This document shows, piece by piece, positions 6,862 to 16,077 of a stretch of DNA of 54,598 nt (positions are counted from its first letter, which is position 1; every line of letters begins with the position of its first letter). The notes beneath the pieces are model-generated. The model did not search any database and was not told where the DNA came from. It saw only the letters and a program-made list of their open reading frames with translations. The stretch comes from CALFVT01 sp039989855 (GTDB lineage: Bacteria; Pseudomonadota; Alphaproteobacteria; Caulobacterales; Maricaulaceae). A program made the position numbers and the translations under genes. Location: positions 1 through 54,598 of the forward strand of contig JBDXGZ010000022.1 in the NCBI GenBank assembly GCA_039989855.1, in the 5' to 3' direction.

Positions 6862-8454
6862 ATGCCAGCATCTAACGAACAAAATTATCACGGTGGGAAC
6901 CGGTTTGAAGATGACAAACGATCAGGGTCTCGTAGAGATAATAAGGCCTCACAAAGCCGTGGAGATCAGGTTAACTCTGGGCAACGCAAAAAATCAGATC
7001 GCCGCCGCGTACGATTAACCGTTAATGATGTGCAAGCTCCGCGTAAACTTATTAACCTGAAGGCTATGCGCTTTTGCTTACGCACGATTGACGTTATTGT
7101 CGTCACGCTTTTAATTGGCGTAACAATCGGCATTATGAGTGGCTATGTGGGAACAAATGGCAAACCCATCGCCGCCCCCGTCGCAGCAAGTATGCTCGGT
7201 GCTTTATTGTTTCTTGTCAGCTTGTTTAGCCTTAAGGCTCATGAATTTGCCGCCCGTGAAACGTTCAAAGACCATATATTCACCATTGTCCAAGCCAGTT
7301 TGATTGCTTTGGGTCTTTGGCTCACCACAGCCCTGATTTTGAAACCCGTGACATTCAGGCCCGATACTTTAGCCACGGCTGGTACATTGGCTGCAGGGGC
7401 GCTCATGATTATGCATACCATATATTATGGCTTTGCACGCCGTTTGCACCGCAAGGCTGCACTCACGCCGACCATCGTCATGCTTGGCGCGACAGAGTCC
7501 GCGCGACGTTTGATCGAAGAAAACGCACGCTCGAAAGACCTCAACATCATTGCTATATTTGATGAACGACTTGCACGAGCCCCGCTCAACATTCACGGCG
7601 TCCCTGTTATTGGTAAGTTAGAAGATCTCTTATCATGGGGAAGTCTACCTTATATTGATAGGATTGTTGTGACTCTTCCAGGCAAAGCCATGGAGCGTAA
7701 ACGTCAATTTGCACAACGTATGAGACGCCTTCCGAACAGATTAGCCTTCGTCTCTGATGAGTTCGAGAACTTCAATCATGTTCAACAACGTCTCACAGAC
7801 ATTACAGCTATAAGTTTGCGTGACCTCGGCGGAAAAACGAAAGCGACTTACCAAATCGTGTTGAAACGCCTAACAGATATTACAGTTAGCCTTATTGCTC
7901 TAACATTGGGCGCACCCATCTTGCTGCTCGTTGGCTTGATGATTAAAATGGATAGTCCTGGGCCTATGCTTTTCAAACAGCCGCGACACGGCTTTAATAA
8001 CCGCGTCTTTGAAGTGTTTAAGTTTCGCTCACTTCGGGTTGAAGATGAAGACAAAAAAGCCGCCAAGCAAGTGACCGCTGGTGATAGTCGCGTCACGAAA
8101 ATTGGACGCATCATTCGTAAAACTAGTATTGATGAGCTACCGCAGCTTATTAATGTTCTGCGCGGTGACATGACCCTCGTTGGCCCTCGCCCGCACGCTA
8201 TTGGTATGCGTACAGGTGATATTGAAAGCTATAAACTTGTCGATGACTATGCTCACCGTCACCGCATGAAACCTGGCATGACGGGTTGGGCGCAAATTAA
8301 CGGCTCTCGAGGCCCGTTGCATAATGCCGCCGATGTGAAACGCCGCGTTGAGCTTGACATTGAATATATTGAACGCTCATCCTTCTTCTTTGATTGGATG
8401 ATCATGATCAAGACACTACCTTGCCTCTTGGGCGACTCGGAGAATATTCGGTAG
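6862..8454 (+). CDS. Polyprenyl glycosylphosphotransferase (initiating sugar-phosphate transferase, HfsE/WbaP type)
   Basis: This inner-membrane enzyme starts a polysaccharide repeat unit by moving a sugar-1-phosphate from a UDP-sugar to undecaprenyl phosphate. After about 65 polar residues there are four to five hydrophobic segments (about 70-190), then a nucleotide-binding-like CoA_binding_3 domain beginning TIVMLGATESARRLIEE. The C-terminal bacterial sugar transferase domain (about 330-530) contains KFRSLR, IGRIIRKTSIDELPQ, GDMTLVGPRP and MKPGMTGWAQ, all hallmark motifs. GGAA 6-10 bases upstream supports the start. It is the first gene of a five-gene cluster. In Caulobacter, HfsE performs this step for the holdfast, but orthology is inferred from context. 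Confidence 0.9.
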   Translation: MPASNEQNYHGGNRFEDDKRSGSRRDNKASQSRGDQVNSGQRKKSDRRRVRLTVNDVQAPRKLINLKAMRFCLRTIDVIVVTLLIGVTIGIMSGYVGTNGKPIAAPVAASMLGALLFLVSLFSLKAHEFAARETFKDHIFTIVQASLIALGLWLTTALILKPVTFRPDTLATAGTLAAGALMIMHTIYYGFARRLHRKAALTPTIVMLGATESARRLIEENARSKDLNIIAIFDERLARAPLNIHGVPVIGKLEDLLSWGSLPYIDRIVVTLPGKAMERKRQFAQRMRRLPNRLAFVSDEFENFNHVQQRLTDITAISLRDLGGKTKATYQIVLKRLTDITVSLIALTLGAPILLLVGLMIKMDSPGPMLFKQPRHGFNNRVFEVFKFRSLRVEDEDKKAAKQVTAGDSRVTKIGRIIRKTSIDELPQLINVLRGDMTLVGPRPHAIGMRTGDIESYKLVDDYAHRHRMKPGMTGWAQINGSRGPLHNAADVKRRVELDIEYIERSSFFFDWMIMIKTLPCLLGDSENIR

Positions 8455-8505
8455 ATACATGAACCACCTCTCCCGACATAACCCGTCTTGCGCGAGAACG
8501 AGCTA

Positions 8506-9984
8506 ATGTTCGGTCGATCTATGCTGGCTTATATTCCGGTTAACGTCGCTAATCTATTGGTGAGTTTCGGCAATATCATCATACTGACCCGTTTGCTTGA
8601 TGGGCCAGAATGGGGGCGATATGCCACCGCAATGATTTCCATTCAATTCTTTCACATGCTGCTATTTACATGGTTAGAAGCAGCAATGGCTCGATATCAT
8701 GCCCGCGCCGAAGAAGAAAAATCCGTCCCAAACCTCTTAAAGACACTTTACGCTTATGGGCTTCTCGCGGCTATCGCTGGCTTTATTGTCATGATCCTAG
8801 GGCTGATGATAGCTCCGATTGATCCGCGCCTTAAGACCGTTTTAGGGTTTGCTCTCGGCTCTACATGTTTCCAACTCTTTGCTAATCTTAGTCATGAGGC
8901 CAACAAAGCCGCCCACCGCATTGGGCGCTTTAGTATGAATTTTTCGCTCCAATCTATTATTGCCTTCTCTATCGGCATCCTTTTAATTCTAACAACTGAT
9001 TTAAATGAATTAGGCCCCATCGTAGGTATTGTTATCGGTGTAATTTTCGTTTTAATCATCGACTTTGCCTTCATGCGGAAACAGATCGAAGGCGGCAAGA
9101 TTGAGCCTGACAAGGCCAAAGTCTATTTTAATTACGGCGTCCCAATTTGTATCTCACTCGTCCTGAGTTATGCCCTGTCATCTATTGATGTTTACATTAT
9201 CCTCGGCATGATGGGCGAAACCGCTGCGGGACAATATAGTGCCGGTTACAATCTCGCCAACCGCACGCTTGATATTATGTTTGTTTGGATTGGCATGGCG
9301 ATTACACCTGTTGCAGTGACCGCGATTGAGAAAATAGGCCTGAAGGCCTCGCAAGACATCATGCGCGATTACGTAACGGCGATGTTATTTATCACCCTGC
9401 CTGCTGCGACAGGCATTGCCCTTATCGCGGAACCAGCAGGATTTATCCTCGGCGAAACCGTGCGCGAAGAAGCGGTTAAAATCATGCCCATGATCGCTTT
9501 CGCCGCCGTATTAAACGGTATGATTAGCTATTACGCTCAACGCGCCTTTATGCTCAGCAGAAAACCGAAAACCTTTATTTGGGCGCTCATTCCGCCAGTG
9601 GTTTTAAACATTGGATTGAATATAGTTCTGATCCCAACACATGGCTTAATGGGGGCTGTTTACGCGACTGTGATCTCTTATATTTTGGGATTAACTTTAG
9701 CCCTCATCGTCGGCCGTAGGCTTTATCCCCTGCCCTTACCTGTAAAATCAACGGCCCTCATTTTAATCGCCTGCCTTGTGATGGCCGTCAGCGTAAAACT
9801 GACACCTATCCCTGATATGTGGCCTGATTTTGTCAAAATCATCGTCATGGCGTCTATTGGCATGTTCGTTTATGCGGCCATTGCCATCGCCCTAAACATC
9901 GCCAATTGCCGGACCATCGGCATGGGTATATTGAATAAATTACGTCAGTCAAAACAAGGTGTCATCGCCGAGGAGCTATCATGA
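8506..9984 (+). CDS. Polysaccharide flippase (Wzx/HfsF-like, MATE/MOP superfamily)
   Basis: This predicted lipid-linked oligosaccharide flippase of the inner membrane has about 12-14 hydrophobic segments over its whole length. It opens with a GRSMLAYIPVNVANLLVSF helix and has the polysaccharide-synthase style architecture, including a conserved GQYSAGYNLANR stretch between helices. The ATG at 8506 is preferred to an in-frame TTG at 8488. It follows the initiating transferase by 51 bases, and its stop codon overlaps the next start (ATGA), indicating translational coupling. The likely job is to flip the repeat unit made by the adjacent glycosyltransferases to the periplasm for polymerisation. 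Confidence 0.88.
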   Translation: MFGRSMLAYIPVNVANLLVSFGNIIILTRLLDGPEWGRYATAMISIQFFHMLLFTWLEAAMARYHARAEEEKSVPNLLKTLYAYGLLAAIAGFIVMILGLMIAPIDPRLKTVLGFALGSTCFQLFANLSHEANKAAHRIGRFSMNFSLQSIIAFSIGILLILTTDLNELGPIVGIVIGVIFVLIIDFAFMRKQIEGGKIEPDKAKVYFNYGVPICISLVLSYALSSIDVYIILGMMGETAAGQYSAGYNLANRTLDIMFVWIGMAITPVAVTAIEKIGLKASQDIMRDYVTAMLFITLPAATGIALIAEPAGFILGETVREEAVKIMPMIAFAAVLNGMISYYAQRAFMLSRKPKTFIWALIPPVVLNIGLNIVLIPTHGLMGAVYATVISYILGLTLALIVGRRLYPLPLPVKSTALILIACLVMAVSVKLTPIPDMWPDFVKIIVMASIGMFVYAAIAIALNIANCRTIGMGILNKLRQSKQGVIAEELS

Positions 9985-10925
9985 TCGCTCCGACAATCAC
10001 GCCAACCCATAGCGCTCATAGAATTAAAAGTCGTCCGACTTTATCCATTCTCATTCCTTTTTTTCGCGATAACCCATCCGAATTAATTGAGACGCTTGCG
10101 TCTATCGCTGGACAGTCTGTAGAAGTCCTAACTTATGATGACGGAACAGGTGATAAAGACCTATCGCGTGAGGTCAGCGCTGCGGTCAAATCTGCGGCCT
10201 GCCAAGCCTCACTCTTTACAGCCCACGACAACCGTGGGCGCGCCTTTGGTCGCAACTATTTATTCGATATGGCTAAAGCCGATTGGGTCTTGTTTTTAGA
10301 TGCCGATATGATGCCTATGAACGAGCATTTCATCACGACCTACCTCACGGAGATCAAGGCGGGTACGAGCGACGTCATATTTGGTGGGTTTAATGTGCTG
10401 GAAACAAATGGCACACCCGAAACAGAAATCCACCGCGTGATGTCGATAACGTCCGATTGCGCCCCCGCAGCAGAGCGTCAACGTTTGGGACCAAAAAACG
10501 TCGCCTCTTCGAATTTATGCGTCCGTAAAACCGTTCTCACGGCAGAGCCATTTGATACAGGCTTTAGCGGATGGGGTTGGGAAGATAGTGAATGGGCCGC
10601 CCGTGTGAGCACAAGATTCAGGCTTAAACATATTGACAATCCTGCCCTTCATCTTGGGTTAGAGTCGACCGATACAATGCTCAATCGCTTCCGCACAAGC
10701 GGGCACAATTACATGCGTTTCACACAGAGGCATCCAGAACTTGCCAGCTCTCTTCCCTTAAATCGGTGGGTCACACGGTTAAGAAAAACGCCTGGCCATC
10801 AGCTCTTACGCCCTGTCTTAAAACTCATGGTTAAAATAAACCAAGCGCCGATTAAGCTACGGATTGTTGCGTTGAAATTATGGCGCGCAAGTTGGTACGC
10901 GGAGGTCAGTCATGATCCATCGTGA
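9981..10925 (+). CDS. Family 2 glycosyltransferase with galactosyltransferase-like C-terminus
   Basis: This cytoplasmic GT-A enzyme likely adds a sugar to the lipid-linked repeat unit. The N-terminus has the nucleotide-sugar fold (LSILIPFFRDNP), the metal-binding D-A-D occurs in WVLFLDADMMP, and a Glyco_transf_7C-like acceptor motif is seen in GFSGWGWEDSEWAAR. It overlaps the flippase by 4 bases and the deacetylase by 14 bases, so it belongs to the same operon. Donor and acceptor cannot be read from the sequence. Confidence 0.88.
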   Translation: MIAPTITPTHSAHRIKSRPTLSILIPFFRDNPSELIETLASIAGQSVEVLTYDDGTGDKDLSREVSAAVKSAACQASLFTAHDNRGRAFGRNYLFDMAKADWVLFLDADMMPMNEHFITTYLTEIKAGTSDVIFGGFNVLETNGTPETEIHRVMSITSDCAPAAERQRLGPKNVASSNLCVRKTVLTAEPFDTGFSGWGWEDSEWAARVSTRFRLKHIDNPALHLGLESTDTMLNRFRTSGHNYMRFTQRHPELASSLPLNRWVTRLRKTPGHQLLRPVLKLMVKINQAPIKLRIVALKLWRASWYAEVSHDPS

Positions 10926-11715
10926 ATATGGTGTAAGTGATAGTCTCTTACGGCGTGTTGGGCGGAAATTCATTCCGTTCTTTGCTCAAAGAACATTTGA
11001 ATTTGAATTAGATCAACCGATTGTCAGCATTTCATTTGATGACTTCCCCAAGAGCGTTATGGAAAACGCTCTGCCGCTCCTCGATAAATATGGCTGGAAA
11101 GCCAGTTTTTATGTAGCTGCTGCTTTAGAAAAAACAACGAATCATCTCGGGTTACATTTTGACCGACATGACCTTCAACGACTTCAAAAGCAAGGGCACG
11201 AAATTGGTTGCCATACCTATCAGCATTTAAACATCACTGAGATTTCAAACGTCCGCGTCGTGGATGAACTTAAAGTCAATGCTGGGAAAATGAAAAAGTT
11301 AGGTATTACCGAACCCCTCCGAACTTTCGCTTACCCTTTTGGTGAAACGTCTATTAAACGTAAATCTTTACTGTCTCACCAATTTGCCTCTATGCGCGGG
11401 ATTATGCCAGGCATCCATTATAATAAAGTTGACCTAAACCAGATTAAATCTGAACCAATATATTCAGGCCCTAAAATGGCACACACACATAAGCTCATAG
11501 AGAGCTTAAAACACAAGCCTGGTTGGTTGACGCTCTTCACACATGATATTAGGGATAACCCATCTGAATGGGGGTGTACGCCAAAAGACTTTGAAGAGAT
11601 ATTAGTCTCTATACATAATAGCGGTGCTAAAGTTTTACCTATACAAAAAACAATCGATTATTTAACTGGCATGGATCGCCAAAATATTGAATCCAACCTA
11701 GAGAGTAAAACATGA
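10912..11715 (+). CDS. Polysaccharide deacetylase, CE4/NodB family (HfsH-like)
   Basis: This enzyme is predicted to remove N-acetyl groups from an amino-sugar-containing polysaccharide. It has the CE4 motifs in order: VSISFDD (D43/D44, catalytic base and metal ligand), the metal-binding HTYQH (H101 and H105), FAYPFGE, and a C-terminal LTLFTHD with the catalytic His. There is no signal peptide or membrane segment, which matches the cytoplasmic or membrane-associated placement proposed for HfsH. In holdfast producers, deacetylation by HfsH gives the polymer its adhesiveness. Four-base overlap (ATGA) with the next gene and 14-base overlap with the previous one place it in the operon. Confidence 0.88.
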   Translation: MIHREYGVSDSLLRRVGRKFIPFFAQRTFEFELDQPIVSISFDDFPKSVMENALPLLDKYGWKASFYVAAALEKTTNHLGLHFDRHDLQRLQKQGHEIGCHTYQHLNITEISNVRVVDELKVNAGKMKKLGITEPLRTFAYPFGETSIKRKSLLSHQFASMRGIMPGIHYNKVDLNQIKSEPIYSGPKMAHTHKLIESLKHKPGWLTLFTHDIRDNPSEWGCTPKDFEEILVSIHNSGAKVLPIQKTIDYLTGMDRQNIESNLESKT

Positions 11716-12653
11716 GCTGGGAACAAGGCATAACTGTCATTATACCGACCTATAAACGGCCTAAAGGTCTAGAGTCGGTACTCACGACTCTCGTCGATCA
11801 GAAAGTCACGCCGGAGAGGTATGAAATTATTATTTCAGATAATGACCCCAACGGCGGGGCCGCAGATTACGTAAAATACATTGCTTCTAAAGATACAGCC
11901 GCAGAGATTATTTACGTTCACGCCAAAGATCCAGGTGTCTGTAATGCGCGTAATGCCGCTATGGAAAAAGCTCGCGGACGTTTCCTTGTCTTTGTTGACG
12001 ATGATATGGAAGCCACAGAAGGTTGGGTTCAAAACATGATCGATCTCCTTTTAAAGTATGATGCTGGTATTGCCTTTTCCGACGTGACAGCTCGCATGCA
12101 TGATGAAAGAGACCCTAAAATCATGGCCATGGTTCCCATTTTCAGTCGAACCCTGTCAGAGCCAGAAGGATTGATAAAGGACTTCTTAGGTATGGGGGGC
12201 GCAGCCCTTGATACATCGTTAATAACCTTTCCTGATCCACCTTTTAATCCTGCTTTCAATGATGTCGGCGGGGAAGATGATTTCCTATTTTACGAATTAT
12301 CCTCTCAAGGTGTGAAGGTCGCATGGTCACCTCATTTTTCAGCGTATGAAATTATCCCAGAGTCGCGAGCAACATTCGATTATGTTTGGAAGCGTAACTT
12401 TGCGTTCGGTCAAGGGCCTACTCAACTCGCTGCAGACCGCGGTATAAAAGGGATTCCAAAGATTATCTATTGGATGATGGTTGGAGCTGCGCAAATGGTC
12501 GTCTTTGGTGCACAATATTTAACATACCGCCTCTTAGGACGCGATGACACTGTGCAAAAATACGCGCGTCTATCACAAGCTATTGGCAAAATGTTGTGGT
12601 GGGATGGATTTAAACCACGTCTTTACGGCGAAAACTCCACAACTGAACAATAG
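11712..12653 (+). CDS. Family 2 glycosyltransferase (HfsG-like)
   Basis: This GT-A glycosyltransferase has an ITVIIPTYKRPKGL start, NARNAAMEKARG, the acidic metal motif FVDDDME and a GGEDDFLFYEL base motif. The C-terminus carries a hydrophobic stretch (IIYWMMVGAAQMVVFGAQYL) suggesting membrane association. It overlaps the deacetylase by 4 bases and ends the plus-strand operon, 2 bases from the convergent polymerase gene. Adjacency to a CE4 deacetylase recalls the HfsG/HfsH pairing in holdfast synthesis, where HfsG adds N-acetylglucosamine; that specificity here is inference. Confidence 0.87.
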   Translation: MSWEQGITVIIPTYKRPKGLESVLTTLVDQKVTPERYEIIISDNDPNGGAADYVKYIASKDTAAEIIYVHAKDPGVCNARNAAMEKARGRFLVFVDDDMEATEGWVQNMIDLLLKYDAGIAFSDVTARMHDERDPKIMAMVPIFSRTLSEPEGLIKDFLGMGGAALDTSLITFPDPPFNPAFNDVGGEDDFLFYELSSQGVKVAWSPHFSAYEIIPESRATFDYVWKRNFAFGQGPTQLAADRGIKGIPKIIYWMMVGAAQMVVFGAQYLTYRLLGRDDTVQKYARLSQAIGKMLWWDGFKPRLYGENSTTEQ

Positions 12654-12655
12654 GC

Positions 12656-14059
12656 TTACCGCCGCTCTGCCTTTCGCCCCCCTGAACGCCTTGGCGCTTG
12701 CGGCATCAAATCTGAATGATTGCCATAAGCATAAGGCATACGTGGGCGGTCGCGCCAAAAGGGGCGTTCAAATGCGAATAATTTAGCAGACGTTGCGACA
12801 AAGATAACCCAGCTCAAATCATTTTGCTGCAATATCGTGCTCTCAGACATTGAGAACATAGCAAACATCAAAATCGCCAAGATAGCCCAATAGGCTTCAA
12901 CTCCACCGCGTTTCGTACGGTCAAAAGCTAAGACAAGCGAGATAATATAAAGCAGTCCGAAAAGACCAATACCAACAACACCGCTCGACAGCCACGTTTC
13001 AAACCAACCATTATGTGCCGTCGGAACCCCCCATTGCAGCGCTTCTCTGACATGATAGGATGGTCCTAACGGGTTTTCCCAAAAGGTTCCGTACCCATAG
13101 CCTAAAATCGGCTTTTTCTTAATCGCACGAGTAAGTTCTGCCCAAATATCCGTTCGTCCTGTGAAGGTAGCATCTTTCCCGATAAGACCAAAAAGCTCAT
13201 CAGGGATCATTATAAATGTCGTAATGAAAGCCACAAATGTCGCGATAATTAGATATAGGACAGGTAGTCTTAATATTGGATAACGTCTAAATACACGAAT
13301 AGCCAAAAACGCAATAATAGAGAATATAGAGATTAGAAGAGCCGTTTTAGACGTCGACATAACGACAAGGAAAAAACAAAGAATTCCGCCTGGAACCCAT
13401 AACCAAAACAATTTTGGCCGCATCGCAAAGGCACACATACAGACCACTACGCCCTTTGTCATTTGACCACCGAGATAGTTTTTTTCTGGAAAAGACCCTC
13501 TCCATGCGCCGGCATGAATTTCCTGCATGATACCTTGGGACGGACGTAACAAGACCATAAGAACCGTAGAAATAGCCATCATCAAAAAGACAATTCCTAA
13601 ACGTTGAACAAGGCCATCCCAGTCATACCGGGCTGCAACTGCTAACCCGACAAGGGTGGTCATGAGCAAAGCCACACTCCGTCTTACGCTCAGAGCGGGA
13701 TCAATGGACCAAACCATACTGATCGCACACCACAAGACACATAATATAAGAAGTGGATTGAATATTGAAACTCGAACAAAATGAATGAGATTCATTAAAA
13801 TCAACCCAAGGGCTAAACCGTAAATCGGAAACCATAATAACCGCGCGAGCGGATTTTCGGCGGACAGATCATCGACAGGCGGAAATATGATCCCTGTCAC
13901 AACACCGCTAAAATAAAATAGTACTAGAATATAGAGCGCAGATTCTGCCTTTTTCAACAACCATGAAAATATCTGAGCTTGCTGAAGATCAGCCGCATCA
14001 GATTGCTGCCGACCGCTAACCGACTGAGACGTACCTGAATATGGTACATAGTTTTGCAT
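12656..14059 (-). CDS. O-antigen polymerase/ligase-family membrane protein (Wzy/HfsC-like)
   Basis: This predicted polysaccharide polymerase has about ten to twelve hydrophobic segments. The Wzy_C signature includes a WRGSFPEKNYLGGQM loop (the usual W-G-x-F-x-x-K-N form) and a long periplasmic loop with GRTDIWAELTRAIKKKPILG and TAHNGWFETWL, shared by O-antigen ligases and ExoQ-type polymerases. It lies 9 bases downstream of the co-polymerase gene on the same strand, so the two are co-transcribed. Polymerase is favoured over ligase because the cluster otherwise lacks one. Its C-terminal tail is Arg-rich. Confidence 0.85.
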   Translation of the reverse strand: MQNYVPYSGTSQSVSGRQQSDAADLQQAQIFSWLLKKAESALYILVLFYFSGVVTGIIFPPVDDLSAENPLARLLWFPIYGLALGLILMNLIHFVRVSIFNPLLILCVLWCAISMVWSIDPALSVRRSVALLMTTLVGLAVAARYDWDGLVQRLGIVFLMMAISTVLMVLLRPSQGIMQEIHAGAWRGSFPEKNYLGGQMTKGVVVCMCAFAMRPKLFWLWVPGGILCFFLVVMSTSKTALLISIFSIIAFLAIRVFRRYPILRLPVLYLIIATFVAFITTFIMIPDELFGLIGKDATFTGRTDIWAELTRAIKKKPILGYGYGTFWENPLGPSYHVREALQWGVPTAHNGWFETWLSSGVVGIGLFGLLYIISLVLAFDRTKRGGVEAYWAILAILMFAMFSMSESTILQQNDLSWVIFVATSAKLFAFERPFWRDRPRMPYAYGNHSDLMPQAPRRSGGRKAERR

Positions 14060-14068
14060 TACTAGGTC

Positions 14069-15958
14069 TTATCCCTCGGGGCTATGCGGAACAGTTCCGA
14101 TGTAAGGGGCAGCTTGTTGACCTGACTGACTACCGTCAACTCTTGGCTGCGCATATGGATCCGCATACATATCGTAGGCCGCATTACCATCGTAAGCTTG
14201 CGTTTGTACGGCCCCGTACGCGGCAGGTTGGGCGTGAGGTTGATTTGGCTCTTGATAAGGCTGGTCAGACCATAAAGGCGGTTGATATCCTGGCGCTACA
14301 CCTTCTGGTATGTAAGCCCCTGTAGCCCGACTAGCGGTTACAGCGTCAACATTTGGTGAGACTGGTTGATTTTGTGATTGTGAATAATTCGGGCTTGGTT
14401 GATCAGTGTCGCGGTCCACCCTGCGACGACCTCGTACCTGTTGTTGTCCAATGTAGAGAGCAGGGTCAAGAAACACCCGCATCAAAGCAATCAGCGCCAA
14501 TGTCACACCCCACCCTAAGGTCATAAGGGCCCGCATGAGGGATTTCATATTACGACCTTTACGGGCATGTGCCGCGCGGTCAATAACCCGTACGTTCTCA
14601 CTATTGGCTTGAGCTTGCTGTTGATTGATCAACGCCTCTTGTTCCTTAGACGTATAGTCTTTTAACCGTTCACCCAAGGTCTCTTCCTCACGCAGTAAGT
14701 CAGCATATCTAGGGCTAAGACTTTGGAGCTTACGCACTTTTAAATCTGCGGAGTCCAGTTGTCGTTGAATTGTAATCTCTTTTTCCCGAAGCGCGTCCGC
14801 CGTAGATTGTAGTGTATTACGGCGTGTTTCAAGCTCTTGATAAACCGTATTGGGGCCAACACGGCGCCCCCCACGAACTGTCGTTCCATAAGAGTTTTGC
14901 AAACTGCGAATTTGGTCAAGCTCAGCTTGCTTACGGCGAACAGGTTCTGATGTCGGAAGATACTTTGTTAAGAGTTGCCGTAATTCTAGCTCAGTTTGTG
15001 CCACTCGCTGCGACGCGCGGTCATCAATTTGCAAAGAAATTTGCGCAGGCGTATTTCGAAGTTGCCCTTCAACCGTTGCCAAAGCTCGCTCGCTTTCAGA
15101 TAAGTCAGCCTGAAGCGTATTAAGAGCTTCGCGCAGCTCTTCTGTACGCTTGGTGACGCCTGCACGTTCTGAAGTAAAATCGGACACGCCGTTACGGGAC
15201 AAAAACCGCGTAATCGCTTGTTGATTAACTTTAAGCTGTTCCTCGGTCGCGACGCGGCGCTCCGTAATAACCTCTCCAGATCCCTCCACAAAAATTGTGC
15301 GTCTGAAATCCAGGTAAGCATCGATAATAATATTAAGACCCGCTTTCGCAATTTCAGGGTCTTCATGTTTATAACTCACACTTAAAATCATAGATTTAGG
15401 TTGCCCGCCAACACCAAAACTACGGTCAACAATCGAATGCAACTCAACTAAAGCCTCATTATGATCCCGTGATCCGACAGAGTGACGCGCACGCTTTGCG
15501 TAATTCTCTGGGGCAAATCGTGCGCCGAACTGAGTTTCAAGCTCAGCGATAACACGTGAAATCGTATCGGAATTTTTCATCAAGGCAATTTCACTATTAA
15601 TAATATGATCCGGCGTCTGCGATAGACCCCCACTGTTCGTTCCACTGTTCCCAACAGGATCATAAACATATTCGGGCCCTTGCTGAACAAAGATGGTACC
15701 ATCCGCATGATAATCCCGCTTAAGGTCACGCGTCACATAAACAATCGCAACAACCCCAATTAGCAATAGAGGAAACACCCAATACAACTGTCTCTTAAAA
15801 GATTTAATCATTTCACCGACACGGATGCGCGGTACACCCGACGATACATCACCAAATGTCAAATCATTGAAGTTAGGATGATTTGATGAAGCCCCCCGAC
15901 GCGTATCCGCCGCTGGTTCCTCAAACCCAATCGTTTTATTTCGGCCAAACAATGCCAT
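14069..15958 (-). CDS. Polysaccharide co-polymerase (Wzz/GumC/HfsA-like) with Tyr/Pro/Gln-rich tail and no kinase domain
   Basis: This inner-membrane protein would set chain length and link polymerisation to export. Two membrane helices (about 57-75 and 487-510) flank a large periplasmic domain with predicted long coiled coils (about 240-460). The N-terminal Wzz region follows a 40-residue cytoplasmic leader. Unlike ExoP/Wzc-type proteins there is no Walker A motif after the second helix. Instead there is a low-complexity tail of about 110 residues rich in Pro, Gln and Asn with about ten tyrosines, resembling the Tyr cluster of BY-kinases without the kinase. It is divergent from the export lipoprotein gene, with 119 bases between, and upstream of the polymerase gene. 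Confidence 0.87.
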   Translation of the reverse strand: MALFGRNKTIGFEEPAADTRRGASSNHPNFNDLTFGDVSSGVPRIRVGEMIKSFKRQLYWVFPLLLIGVVAIVYVTRDLKRDYHADGTIFVQQGPEYVYDPVGNSGTNSGGLSQTPDHIINSEIALMKNSDTISRVIAELETQFGARFAPENYAKRARHSVGSRDHNEALVELHSIVDRSFGVGGQPKSMILSVSYKHEDPEIAKAGLNIIIDAYLDFRRTIFVEGSGEVITERRVATEEQLKVNQQAITRFLSRNGVSDFTSERAGVTKRTEELREALNTLQADLSESERALATVEGQLRNTPAQISLQIDDRASQRVAQTELELRQLLTKYLPTSEPVRRKQAELDQIRSLQNSYGTTVRGGRRVGPNTVYQELETRRNTLQSTADALREKEITIQRQLDSADLKVRKLQSLSPRYADLLREEETLGERLKDYTSKEQEALINQQQAQANSENVRVIDRAAHARKGRNMKSLMRALMTLGWGVTLALIALMRVFLDPALYIGQQQVRGRRRVDRDTDQPSPNYSQSQNQPVSPNVDAVTASRATGAYIPEGVAPGYQPPLWSDQPYQEPNQPHAQPAAYGAVQTQAYDGNAAYDMYADPYAQPRVDGSQSGQQAAPYIGTVPHSPEG

Positions 15959-16077
15959 GTATCACCCATGAATAATCTCAGTTAGTGACACTTGAATTCC
16001 TAAAATTTAATTTTTCGTTATCCATTTTTGTTAACACTCGTAAATAAGCGAATAAAACACCAAATCGGGCTTCTTTT

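Noticed and set aside
14041..14325. A 94-codon plus-strand frame
   Set aside because: It is antisense to the tail of the co-polymerase and is explained by its low-complexity composition.
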